Shown in pieces: positions 45,681 to 55,496 of a stretch of 64,000 bases of DNA. Position 1 is the stretch's first letter. Each line of letters starts with the position of its first letter. The notes under the pieces were generated by a model. It saw nothing but the letters and a program-made list of their open reading frames with translations, ran no database searches and had not been told where the DNA came from. Both the position numbers and the translations under genes were made by a program. This DNA is from Albifimbria verrucaria (lineage: Eukaryota > Ascomycota > Sordariomycetes > Hypocreales > Stachybotryaceae): the NCBI GenBank assembly GCA_020081605.1, contig JAHREC010000013.1, positions 682,001 through 746,000 of the forward strand. The letters are read 5' to 3'.

Positions 45681-46334
45681 ATGGACGGCCAAATTTACAA
45701 AGATGCAGAGACTGTTTATAATTATCACAAGGTCGGCATGGACATTGCGCCTGCTGACGCTATCTTCTGTCTCTGCAGCCTCGACACTCGTGTAGCCCAA
45801 CGAGCTGCTCAGCTCTGGCTCGACGGCCTTGCACCGTACCTCATTTATTCCGGGGACTCAGGTCAATTGACAGCAGGTCTTTTCACGAAGCCTGAAGCAG
45901 AGCACTTTGCTGACATTGCCCGTGAAATGGGCGTGCCTAACGATCGACTCATCGTCGAGCCGCGGGCAACCAACACCGGCGAGAACGTGCGCTTCACGTA
46001 CGCCCTGCTCCAGCAGCGCCAGCTGAGCTTCAAATCACTTATCCTTGTCCAAAAGCCGTACATGGAGCGGCGCACATTCGCAACCTTTAGCAAGCAGTGG
46101 CCAGACGCTGGGACGGCGTTCACCGTCACGTCTCCGCAGTACAGCTGGGCGGAGTATCCGGATGCGGAAAACCCGCGTGAGCTGGTGACGAGCATCATGG
46201 TTGGCGACCTGATTCGCATACGAGAATATCCAGCGCGAGGATTCCAAATTGAGCAAGACATCCCGCAAGAGGTTTGGGATGCAGGGCAAAGGCTCATTGC
46301 GGCCGGTGTGGTGGACAAGAAGCATATGCCGTGA
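45681..46334 (+). CDS. DUF218 / YdcF-like protein
   Basis: Intact single-exon 217 aa. The fold markers are AIFCLCSLDTRVAQRAAQLWLDG, YLIYSGDSG, VPNDRLIVEPRATNTGENVRFT and ILVQKPYMERRTFATFSKQWP, matching the DUF218 (SanA/YdcF) family, a Rossmann-like domain. Unlike SanA there is no membrane anchor, so cytosolic. Bacterial YdcF binds S-adenosylmethionine; the fungal activity is unknown. ATG directly follows the GCACA context and gives the full domain. Confidence 0.9.
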   Translation: MDGQIYKDAETVYNYHKVGMDIAPADAIFCLCSLDTRVAQRAAQLWLDGLAPYLIYSGDSGQLTAGLFTKPEAEHFADIAREMGVPNDRLIVEPRATNTGENVRFTYALLQQRQLSFKSLILVQKPYMERRTFATFSKQWPDAGTAFTVTSPQYSWAEYPDAENPRELVTSIMVGDLIRIREYPARGFQIEQDIPQEVWDAGQRLIAAGVVDKKHMP

Positions 46335-46530
46335 GGGGGCTACGTCTGGTGGAGATGATCCGAGTACGGAAATATCAAGAGGAGCATATTTGGGTAGATC
46401 TGTTAGAACTAAAATCGAGAGCTAGATAATATTCGTATGAGGGATAAATCAATACAATCCCAGGCTGTGCCTAGAATCGCAATCGTAGCTCTGCTTCGCT
46501 CTCAGGGCTGACCATATCCCTCAGCAAGCA

Positions 46531-48087
46531 TCAACCCTTGAATTCCTGTGCTGTCTTCGCCGCTGTCTTGAGGAAACCCTGGAAACTTTCAAAAATCACT
46601 GGATCGTGTCCTTCGAGCCAGCGACAGCTCAGCACAAGCTCCTCTCTGGTTACTCTGAGCCAGACCTTGAATCCAAATGCAACCTGTTGTTCTGCCTGAG
46701 CAGGTATCTGGCCGTCAGCCTCCATCTCTCTCTTCTTGCGCCTGCGCCATGCGCGAGCCCAGACTTTGTCCACAGCACGACCGATGCCCTCCATTTTATG
46801 CTTGTCCCATTCCCAGGAGACAAGTTCCAGGCTTCCGATAGCGTCGCCCAGAGCACTTGCAAACCCTCCAATGCTTTGGGGTATCGGGATTTTCAGCACA
46901 TCTGTTTCTGTGGATGGCGGAAGCACGTTCTTTGAAAGGACAGTCTTTATTCCTCGCGCGGTCTCCTGGGCAGGCCGCATCGGCTGGAAACTCCAGGCCA
47001 CCACCCAGCGCCTTGTCTTTGTTCCTTGCACAAACTCAGACACGGCAAAGTTGTCGATTTTGTGCTCATGCAGACTTTCGACCAAGCTAGTGAGGCTGGA
47101 AAGAAACCCAAACATTGCAGTATACCACTGCACTCGCTCCCTGAGTTTTAAAGATTCCTGCAAAATACGATTCACAAAGGCTACCTCGCCACCTTCGACG
47201 ACCATCTCGCCTTTTGATCCTGTACATACAGTATGTGGTGGGTGGGCCTTCTTCGCAGCACTGCTGGCCATGGCTTCTTCCGATTCGTAGAAAGGAGGAT
47301 TCGTCATTGTGAAATCGAAACTATCCATATTAAGGTCATCCAACGGTATGAGTGCATCAGAGGTCTTGCGCTCGACAAGCCTGATGCGTGACTCGAGTCC
47401 ATTTCTTTGAACATTCTTCTTGGCCCATCCCAAGCTCTTTGCATCGACATCTAGATCAAATTAGCACGTATTGACGGTAGCAGATGTAGAACCGACCTGT
47501 GGCAACAAAAGACCAAGGTCGCTGGGCGCAGCCGAGCAACGGGTAGATGCAGCTTGCACCGGTGCCTATATCCAATCCAACTCTCTGTGGTCTACTTTCG
47601 TAAGAGGTCGTGTCCAGGAGACTCTTAAGCCAGACTATGTAATTGTGCCTGTTGGGTACCTGGGCTGGCTATTAGCACAGTAGCACAAGATCAACGGCGA
47701 GGTAATGCAGTGTACCTACCGGTGGACATAACCGATCATTAGGCAGCTCAATTTCAAGATCAAAATCGACTTTCAGAAGGGTTTTGGTCAGCTGCACTAC
47801 AGATGCAGCGTCGTTAAAGTCAAGCTCGCGACCTTTAGAGCTGTAAGGATCTCAATATTAGCGGCGGTTCGTGATGGTAAGATGAATGAGACTTGCAACG
47901 GCGCAAAATCCGGATCGAGATTCGCAAGCTCTTTGAAGTCGGGTGGCTGCTGGTAGAGCTCGTTGAAATACCGATCTTTGCCCTCCTCACCGAGGTCTGT
48001 TGGTCTCCGTGAGCGTTTGTTTCGCGTCGCGTCGTCGGTGAGCTGCGCGCTGCTGCCATCGCCCGATTGAGGGCTTCGCTTAGCCAT
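46531..48087 (-). CDS. METTL16: METTL16-family RNA N6-adenosine methyltransferase
   Basis: Four exons sum to exactly 467 codons plus stop. Introns lie at 47841-47896, 47669-47719 and 47451-47496. The family signature runs from DFKELANLDPDFAPF through VPNRHNYIVWLKSLL and VGLDIGTGASCIYPLLG (SAM-binding) to MTNPPFYES (catalytic NPPF). Family members methylate a specific adenosine in U6 snRNA and act in splicing and SAM sensing. A nuclear or cytoplasmic location is expected. The first intron uses a GC donor (GCAAGT) instead of GT, required to keep the frame. The start codon is the second in-frame ATG, giving MAKRSPQSGDG with a basic, possibly nuclear-localising, RNKRSRR. Confidence 0.93.
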
Positions 48088-48269
48088 TATCGTGGTCACG
48101 CTCAGCGGTGAAGAAAAAAATGCGGGATGATTTCCAAAGGTGGTTTGTTTAAGTTTATTTATGGTGGTGACATGAAAGTTGTGTTTACATTGAATTCGTT
48201 AGTGTCATGTACTTATAATAGAATATCATGGAACATCGTAACACGCGCGCCCGGAGCATGGCCTCAATT

Positions 48270-49106
48270 TCACCACAGCAGAACCCTCCATCTCCATCCC
48301 TCCAGGACTTTCATGTCGCTTTCGCTCACGGGCTCGCCTCTTTCGATTTTGGTGCCCAATTTCTTGACTCGCTTCTGGATGGTCCTGGCCACTCGCAGCG
48401 ACACCTCGTTCTGGAAGATGTACAGCACGGCGAAGACGAAGAAGGCCACGCCTGCAAGCCCGCCCTTGCCAAAGACGCTGTCTCTGATGCGGGACAGCAG
48501 GCTCTGGGATCGCCTGAAGGCGTACTCGGTGTCATTGGAGGACTTCAAGGACTCCTCGTCTGATCCGCGACGGAAGATTTTGCGAACTAGGGGAATGAAG
48601 GTTGCGCTACCAGCAAAGTGAGTTTGTGATGCTTCATCGCCTGCTACAGTCACTTACAGAACACCTCCGATGATCCACCTACGCCAACGGTGATCTTCCG
48701 CAGCTTTGGCCACCGCCCGTAGCTCCGAGTGCAGAACCCTCAGGTCTCGCACCAAGGAATCCGTCTGAGCTCTGATGCGCGACTCCAGATCAACTGTCGA
48801 TACGCTGGCATCATAGCGCTGGCGTTTGCGCACGAGGCTGAGGTACTCCCGCAGGCCAAACTGGCAATTCGTCTTCACCGAACGCAGCTCCCGAGACGAC
48901 GAGAGAGGCTGGCTCTGCGTCGGCCTGAAGTCGACAACACTGCCCGGGTGGTCCGGAATCTGCTGCTCGGGCGCTAGATGCAGCCCAATGCCAGACCCAG
49001 GCTGAGGGCCGGCGTTGTGACTGGTGACGGGCGGCATCGGGTAGGGATTGGAAGGCGATGGAATTGGCTGAGGAGGGATGGACGAAAGGTGAGGTGGTTG
49101 AGCCAT
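48270..49106 (-). CDS. Hypothetical two-TM coiled-coil protein
   Basis: Two exons (intron 48607-48657) sum to 261 codons plus stop. The N-terminal 65 residues are Pro/Ser-rich and disordered, then a coiled coil (residues about 85-135, REYLSLVRKRQRY to AVAKAAEDH), a first membrane segment across the intron (WIIGGVLATFIPLV), a charged loop and a second one (AGVAFFVFAVLYIF) with a basic tail. No signal peptide. I do not recognise a family with certainty; the design suggests an ER, peroxisomal or mitochondrial outer-membrane adaptor. It lies head to tail after METTL16 on the same strand. Confidence 0.75.
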
Positions 49107-49849
49107 TGGAGATTCAAAACGTCACCGGAACAAGAAGGATCGCTAGAGAAAAATCACAAACGCAAAAGGACGTCAAAACATGATCAACAAGCGAGCGCGC
49201 CAGTCATGCCACTGCAGCAGACAAACAGACAGACGGACAACAGACGGTCAAGGTGGCTGGCGAGTCCTGAAATGGCGGGGCGCATTATGCCGCCTATAGC
49301 GATTTGCAACTATCCGCATGCTCATTCACTTCTGAGTAACTCACCAACCCTGGAGGCGGTAAGTCTGGTTAACATTGATACCCGATGTTGGATCTATGAT
49401 TCGATTGTACTCTTAATTCTCTGGTTGTTTTTCTCATCTTTTTGTCTCTTCTCCCTTGACAGATGGTGTCATTTTTAGCTCTCTTCGGAAACCATGAGGT
49501 TCGGCACTACGCTTAGTTCCAGTTAGCCAGTTCAACTACCCCTTCAGGAAAATTAAACAACACTTTCAAAGTGTACGGAGATGAAGCATATTTCCCAAGA
49601 GTACGATAGAATGAGTTGCATTTACCGATTCCAATTGGCGAATATTTCTGATTATAAGTGCCACGACGGCAGGTTCCAGAATCAGTTAGGACAACCAGGA
49701 CTTGTAATTCTCAACAGAGTCTATTGGTCTACTATAGGAGGAGGTATCTAATATAATACTATATTAAAATACAAATAAAATAATAAAATAAAAAGAAGAA
49801 GTAACAGTCATCTTTACAGAAGATAATACAGTACAGTATTAAGCCCAGG
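49107..49849. other. Intergenic
   Basis: About 740 bp. Contains the promoter of the two-TM protein and, at 49740-49830, a very A-rich low-complexity stretch with AAATAA repeats at the 3' side of the peptidase-like gene. No gene recognised. Confidence 0.55.
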
Positions 49850-51539
49850 TCACGTTTTCGCATGTGCTGCGCCATCCATTTCGTGGTATAGTTCGTTGCC
49901 GGGCGCTTCGTGCGGCCGCCATGTTGAGCTCAACTCCTGAGGGCACTCGCTTTCACCGATATCAGTTAGGGTTTTCTCCTCAGCAAACTCCTTCACCGTA
50001 GCCATTCTGCTCTGGTGTTGTCGCCGGCGCCAAAACAAGAAAACGACAGAAAGGATTGCAATGATACTCAACCCGCCGACAATAAGTCCCACGATGGCTC
50101 CAGTTGACAAGCCTCCAGAAGGACTGCTGCCCTCTGTTCCGCCTTTTTCGGTTTCCGAGCCCAAGCTACTTTTATCGTCTCCATCCTCAATCACATTCCA
50201 TGTCGAACGCCATGTTTTCTCGAATGATTCCGCCGGGTTGGTTGTGATAGAAGTGTCCTCCACCCCATGCTCTTTCACCACGCTTTGTTCCATGTCGGGT
50301 CCTGGGGCTTGAGCAAGATACATGAGATGCTTCTCATAGTTCATTCCCATAAATGCGCCTTGCAGAAATGCCCGGCCTAGTTGCCCTCTCACAGCCTGCC
50401 CGGACAGGCATGGAAAGTACTGTGTTGGCGTGTCCACTATGGGTGCATCGAGTGTAAGATTGAGAAGCTTGAACGGAATCTTGATGGTCAAGTTTCTTGC
50501 TGAGCTATCAGATAAAACGAAACCCAGATAAGCTGGCGACCCTACAATCCGCTGGAAACTTGGATCGTTAGTGTTCCAGGTATATAACTCAAGGTCTTTC
50601 CGCCATGTAACTGGTAGATGTTTCGCAACAGACTCGCAATTGTCCCCGGAAGCCTTATGTATGCATCGAGAGTGGTGATGGAGACCACCATTGAATTTCT
50701 CACGCCACCATAGAGCTGATTCTCACCCTCCGCTTCTTCATCACCAGCGGGCCCTTTCCATATACTTCCTAATTTGACATCCTTCTCGAAAGGAGAACCG
50801 CCAGTCTCGACTCCGAGAGTTAGGTCGATTAGGAAAGCCTGAGTGTCACCATCCGAGTGGTTGAAATTAAACACGCCCACGGGTCCGAGTGCTCTGTTTT
50901 GCTCATATCCGCCTAAGATGAGGGATCCGGGTTGCCTTAAGCTGGCGCTTCCTATGTGAAGGCCAAAGGTCTTAGACCCGATCAAATCCCGCTCTTTGGA
51001 CTGCTCTAAGATACTGGGAGGTCTCTCCATGCCTCGTGGCCATTCGTCCTTCCAATCGGGACCCTCGGGCAATGGCGCAAGTCCTAGGATGTTGAAACGA
51101 GGGCTGTACCGTGTTGAATTTGGCAAGGTCATGTCCAAAGTGTCGGTGGCCATTAAATTGATGCTCACATTTGGAGATTCGAGGCTCACGTTGTACATTG
51201 TACCGGAAAACGGCTTGGCATACCCTGGGCCGACCCAAGAGTCTTGCATATTCATAATAAAACTGCTGTTATTGGCCGATTTCGATTTTGGGAGAAGTAG
51301 CCATCTGTCGGATTTGCCACGATCACGCTGCCATAGTAGCCACTGGGAAGCATTGGCTCGATGTATCTGTGAACATCTCCGTCTGAAAGGCTGACGTCCA
51401 GACCCTGCCAAGGGCCGTCCGGCCACCGAGAGACGCATGTATTTCTCTCTTCATCGCAGTTTAAATCATCCCTCCACAAGAGCTTCAATGTTTGAGCGGC
51501 AACGACAGTAACCGTCACCAGTAACAATAATATGTTCAT
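49850..51539 (-). CDS. Aspartic-peptidase-like membrane glycoprotein, probably inactive
   Basis: About 563 aa, no introns. Signal peptide (residues 1-15), a large luminal domain of pepsin-like (A1) fold with many N-glycosylation sites, then Ser/Gly-rich stalk and one membrane segment (AIVGLIVGGLSIIAILSVVF) with an RRRQHQ stop-transfer and a short cytoplasmic tail. Fold markers are RFNILGLAPLP, GSLILGGYEQNRALG and LTIKIPFKLLNLTLD. The two catalytic Asp-Thr/Ser-Gly motifs are not found: the second site reads TTLDAYIRLPG. So it is more likely a surface or receptor-like protein than a protease. Frame breaks near 51303 and A2 50638-50639 (one base each) are assumed. Confidence 0.8.
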
Positions 51540-52559
51540 TGCTGTTCAATAGCATTCGCAGAAGCCGTGCTCGTTTTTGGATTGGTGATTTGTATTTTTC
51601 GGCGGTTCCTTGGTAGCGGAAGGTGATGGATGGGCAGAATCGAGATGCGGCGATAGTAATTAATGAAGGCAAATCGGATCTTGACGCATCTCAGAAGTAC
51701 AGCTGGGCAAGTGTAATCTTGTATAGAATAAGGGGTGGAGCGCTTTATTTCTTAACGGCTGTTGGTCGAGGGCCAGTAACCAAATAACCAGGATCATAAG
51801 CATCGCCAAAGTCCCTTTGAACGTCGCAGATTTCTCTATTAGGGCTTGGAAAAACAAGGCTGCACATTTTTGCAAGCTTCAATTATTGAGATTTAACGGG
51901 GGCCCTTGTAAGGCAAGCAAATGTGGGAAAATGCAGAGTTGATCTTACACTGACTTGTGTGCGCCTAATCACTACATCCGGAACTTCACAGGGCAAGGCT
52001 ATGACCCTTCCTATCGCATTCCAGCTATCCCATCTTGGTTCATGTGCAATTTGGCCCTTCGCCAAACACCGGCCAATAGTTCAGTAACCAGATGTATCTC
52101 AAATTGGAAACTGGATAATAAGTTTTTCGGAAGACACTGGACATCGTGAAAAGGGCAGGTAATCACTTGTGGTTGTGCATCCTAGCATTAGATTACGTTA
52201 TTTGGCTACCTGCGAGGAGTTAGCACAGCCTAGCCAAGGCCCCGGCAATGCCTTATTGCATTCAATGGGACTGGGGAGCTACAGGATAGTCTGTGTAACA
52301 AATGGAGGAATCAGCCAATTACACCTAGATCGAGGCGAGATACGTTAGAGGCCCACTATACTGCCGTGGTATCGTGGCTGACGGTGGATCGGCTTGCATT
52401 GTCCCTAGTCACACTCCCATATTACTGCCTATCCAAACCCGCTTTCGAATCGACACGTCTACGACGCTTACGCGGCGCAGCTATGCTATTTGTAGTTTCT
52501 GGTGCTCAATGATATAACCAAAGCACAACCATAGTATAGATGTGGAATAAATCTAATAC
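51540..52559. other. Long intergenic region
   Basis: About 1 kb. AT-rich with scattered stops in all frames. No gene recognised; a CTATATAAA element near 52560 marks the start of the diverged repeat to the right. Confidence 0.5.
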
Positions 52560-52990
52560 TATATAAAGCTAGATGGAGGCTGCAAGCTGATAATGTCATT
52601 GAGGCTGCCTTTCACGAGTCTTTCTCTCGACTATCACGATGGATTCACTACACCGTACTTGATGCCGGTGTTAGTCCTACGGACCAATGATTCAGCTAAA
52701 CAGTGTCTCGTGATAATCTTTAGATTTATTGTCCTATTGCTCCAAGCATACACGGCCACTTCGATCATTCTGATGAATTAAAATAATAGTTTTGCCTCTC
52801 CCTTAAGCCTAATGCGAGCATATTTTCATGATTAGCTATTGTATAAACCCTTTTATAGTCGGATTTGGCCCTTAGGTAGATGCATTAACAATATGCGTAG
52901 CCTTCTTGCCACCGAATTCCATACCTGCCCATCCCATACAATCCATATTGCGGTTTTAATCCGCGGTGCCAACCGACCACCGAACCCGCA
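52560..52990. repeat. Diverged duplicate of the 3' region of the GH55-LysM-WSC gene
   Basis: This stretch aligns by eye with 55190-55630 in the same orientation. Shared blocks include TAAACCCTT, CCTTCTTGCC, TTCCATACCTGCCC and ACAATCCA, in the same order with similar spacing. The right part corresponds to the last codons of the WSC domain on the minus strand, but the frame is destroyed. Differences in the best-matching part are mostly C/T and G/A transitions. It is the degraded end of a second gene copy, or of a tandem segmental duplication. Confidence 0.75.
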
Positions 52991-53341
52991 CCAGGCCCGG
53001 GCAAGCCAGTTGGTTCATAGATAAATAAACCGCCCAAAATGGGTGATTTCTCCTCCCTTATCCTCGGAATAGTTTTGTATTAGCTTACGGGCCCTATTTA
53101 AATTGCCAAATGCTTTGGCAGTCTTAGCTCCTGCCCTTTAATAAACAATCTGAGCGCTAAAACGGGCTTTGGCGGAGCGCGGCGATTGACCCGCCTTGAA
53201 CCCTCATCCATATCGCACAACTAGTCCAGTCTCCTTTCTCCTGAGGAAACCCGTTGTTCCCGCCAGATGCGCCTCGCATCAGCTTGTAATATCTCAGGTG
53301 CTGCAATTCTTCTCATTGCGAATCTGCACAAGTCAACCACG

Positions 53342-54982
53342 ATGGCACGACCTTTGGGGAATGCCCCTGATTTCAGGATCAGGGAGGAGGACAGGCCCCA
53401 CCCCGATATGGATTCGGACACGTCGGAAGGCCGAGAAGCCATGGAGCGTGCCGATGCCGTCATGGAGGCGGCCATGGAGCGCAGACTCCAGCATCGACGC
53501 GAGGAGAGTGAGCGTGCCAGAGAGGCCGCATATGCCCACTACGGCATTCCGGAAGCGCTCTACGAAAAAGCCATGAACCACCAGGACCAGCTCACCAAGG
53601 CGGAGCGCCAGCTACTACTCACTCGCAGCGGCGCCGTTGGGAAGGCACTCGCGCAGCCCGAGGCCCTCACTGAAGAGGAGACGTATGAAATCCTATGTTG
53701 GCCCGCACCGGATGTGGTGCGCGCCAACATTCAAGCCGCTCGGAACGGGTCGCCCAGCACGCCTTTGAGCTTTACTCAAGGGGTAAAGACGCGCTGGCCC
53801 AGGGGCGGCCACTGACCGACATGCTCAACCATGAGGAGATTCTGCTGCTGGCACGTTACTTTTACACCAAAGCAACGTATAATTTTGGGGCACGAGTAGG
53901 CGCCCTCTGCCAGCCGGGAGCAGGCGAGGCTCACAAGCTGCTGCAGAACCGGCTAGGTCTTGAACACGCCGTATTCCACGCTGCCACGGAGTACCAAATT
54001 CAACAAATAAGCCGGCCTACAAGCTCGCTCTCGCTTGAATACATTCCACTCCAACGCCCGCTAGGTCCACTGACACAAGAAGAGCCGCAGGAGGTCATGT
54101 ACGCTATCGTCACTCTGAACGAACAGCGCCAGAACGGCAGCATCACGGCCGAGGAGGCCAATGCTCGCTCCGAAGAGTGCCTGAAAGCCCTCCGGCTTCT
54201 CACTGAAAACAAAAAGTCCCCGACTACTTGAAAAGACGGGGCCTAAGGTACCGGACATTGTTACGGCGGAAGATATGCGCGGAGCTGGCGGAGCTGGCCC
54301 TTGGCCGCCCATGACTGGGATCAGCGCATTTGGTCTTTTATGCAAGACAAAGAGATTGGCGGCTGGTGGGCCCACCCAGGCTGGCTTGCCCTCAGCGAAG
54401 AGCAAAGACAGGCCTACCGCGAACAGTGCGAGAGCCTCCGCCGCGAAGCCTGGGCTGAGCATGAGAGGAAAGAGGCGGCTTGCAAGAATGAGGCCCAGCG
54501 GTCGCCACCCGGCTGTCTAGGACAAGGTAACAAAGGTAATAGGGAGGATACGGCAAATCGGCCGCCGCGCAGACCGTATCCCTGACCGCGTGGAAGCTTC
54601 TGAGGGAAGAGTCAGATCTCGGGGCGTGGAGCTGAAGAATAGGTTTGATAGTATGACAGGGGAGGAGAAGCAGGCGCTGGAGGAGAGGGCCCAGGCTCTG
54701 AATGCCCGGAACCAGGCCGCCTGGGACGAGTGGCACCGCCGCAATCCAGGCAACGAACTGCTCAAAGCACCGGTCTTTGTCACGGGGCTCGGGTTGTACA
54801 CTGCTGAGCTCGGTGTGGAGTTTCCCGAGGCACTCAGAAGGTGGGAGGGCTTGACGGCTGAGCAGAAGAGGCCGTACGAAGACAGAGCCACCACACAGAA
54901 CGCTGCTACCAACGCTATGCGCGGGGCGCGGCGTGAGGCTTGGAGAAAGTGGTATCGACCGGAGAGACACGCAGAGTTATGA
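53342..54982 (+). CDS. HMG-box-like repeat protein, frame-broken
   Basis: Reads as one protein of roughly 540 aa in several frames. Part 1 (from MARPLGNAPDF) is rich in Glu/Arg/Ala helices (EREAMERADAVMEAAMERR). Parts 2 and 3 contain HMG-like units: WWAHPGWLALSEEQRQAYRE with a following LRREAW, and FPEALRRWEGLTAEQKRPYE, the spacing W..L(S/T)xEQ(R/K)xxY being that of HMG-box helices. Frame slips lie near 53740, 54218 (A5), 54308 and 54510. GC content is clearly higher than in the flanks, unlike the AT-rich relic sequence on both sides. A DNA-binding role is suggested only. I do not recognise a named family. It could also be a gene carried within the duplicated accessory segment. Confidence 0.5.
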
Positions 54983-55496
54983 GTCTGGCAATTTGTAAGA
55001 TAAGCATGCCTATTGAACGCAACGACCCGTTGCAGCGATGCAGGAAGGCCCCGAATGGCTCAAAAATACAAGCACATTCGCCTAAGGATTAGAGAGGTCA
55101 AGGATTGATCTAGTCGTTAATCTAGTTATCAGCGTTATTGTATTATAGCAGCTAAGGAACTGAGTGTTCCTTGCTAGTGAGTGTTCAATATTGACTGTGA
55201 TGTCATACCTTTCTACGTGGCCCCTTTACTTTCTGACAGAGGGCTACTACTATTTGAAGCGGAATAGAGGCTACAGGCTGCTGATGTCATCGAGGCCCTC
55301 TTGCACCTGTCTTGCTCACGGATCGCTTCAAAGATCATCTTTAAGCCCCCGTTCCATTACTCGAAATACACACAACTACTTCGGTCATTCTTATCTATTA
55401 AATTTACTAAAAGAACAGCTCGGCTCGCCCTTATTCCCAGCCTAGGCTTATTATCATCAGCTATTATATAAACCCTTCGCCGTTCGGATCTAGCCT
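54983..55496. other. Intergenic, contains source copy of the diverged repeat
   Basis: About 510 bp between two convergent gene ends. The part from 55190 is the better preserved partner of the repeat at 52560-52990. Otherwise nothing recognised. Confidence 0.6.

Noticed and set aside
52560..52990. Transposable-element fragment
   Set aside because: It matches the local GH55-LysM-WSC gene end rather than any transposase or LTR feature, and no terminal repeats were seen.
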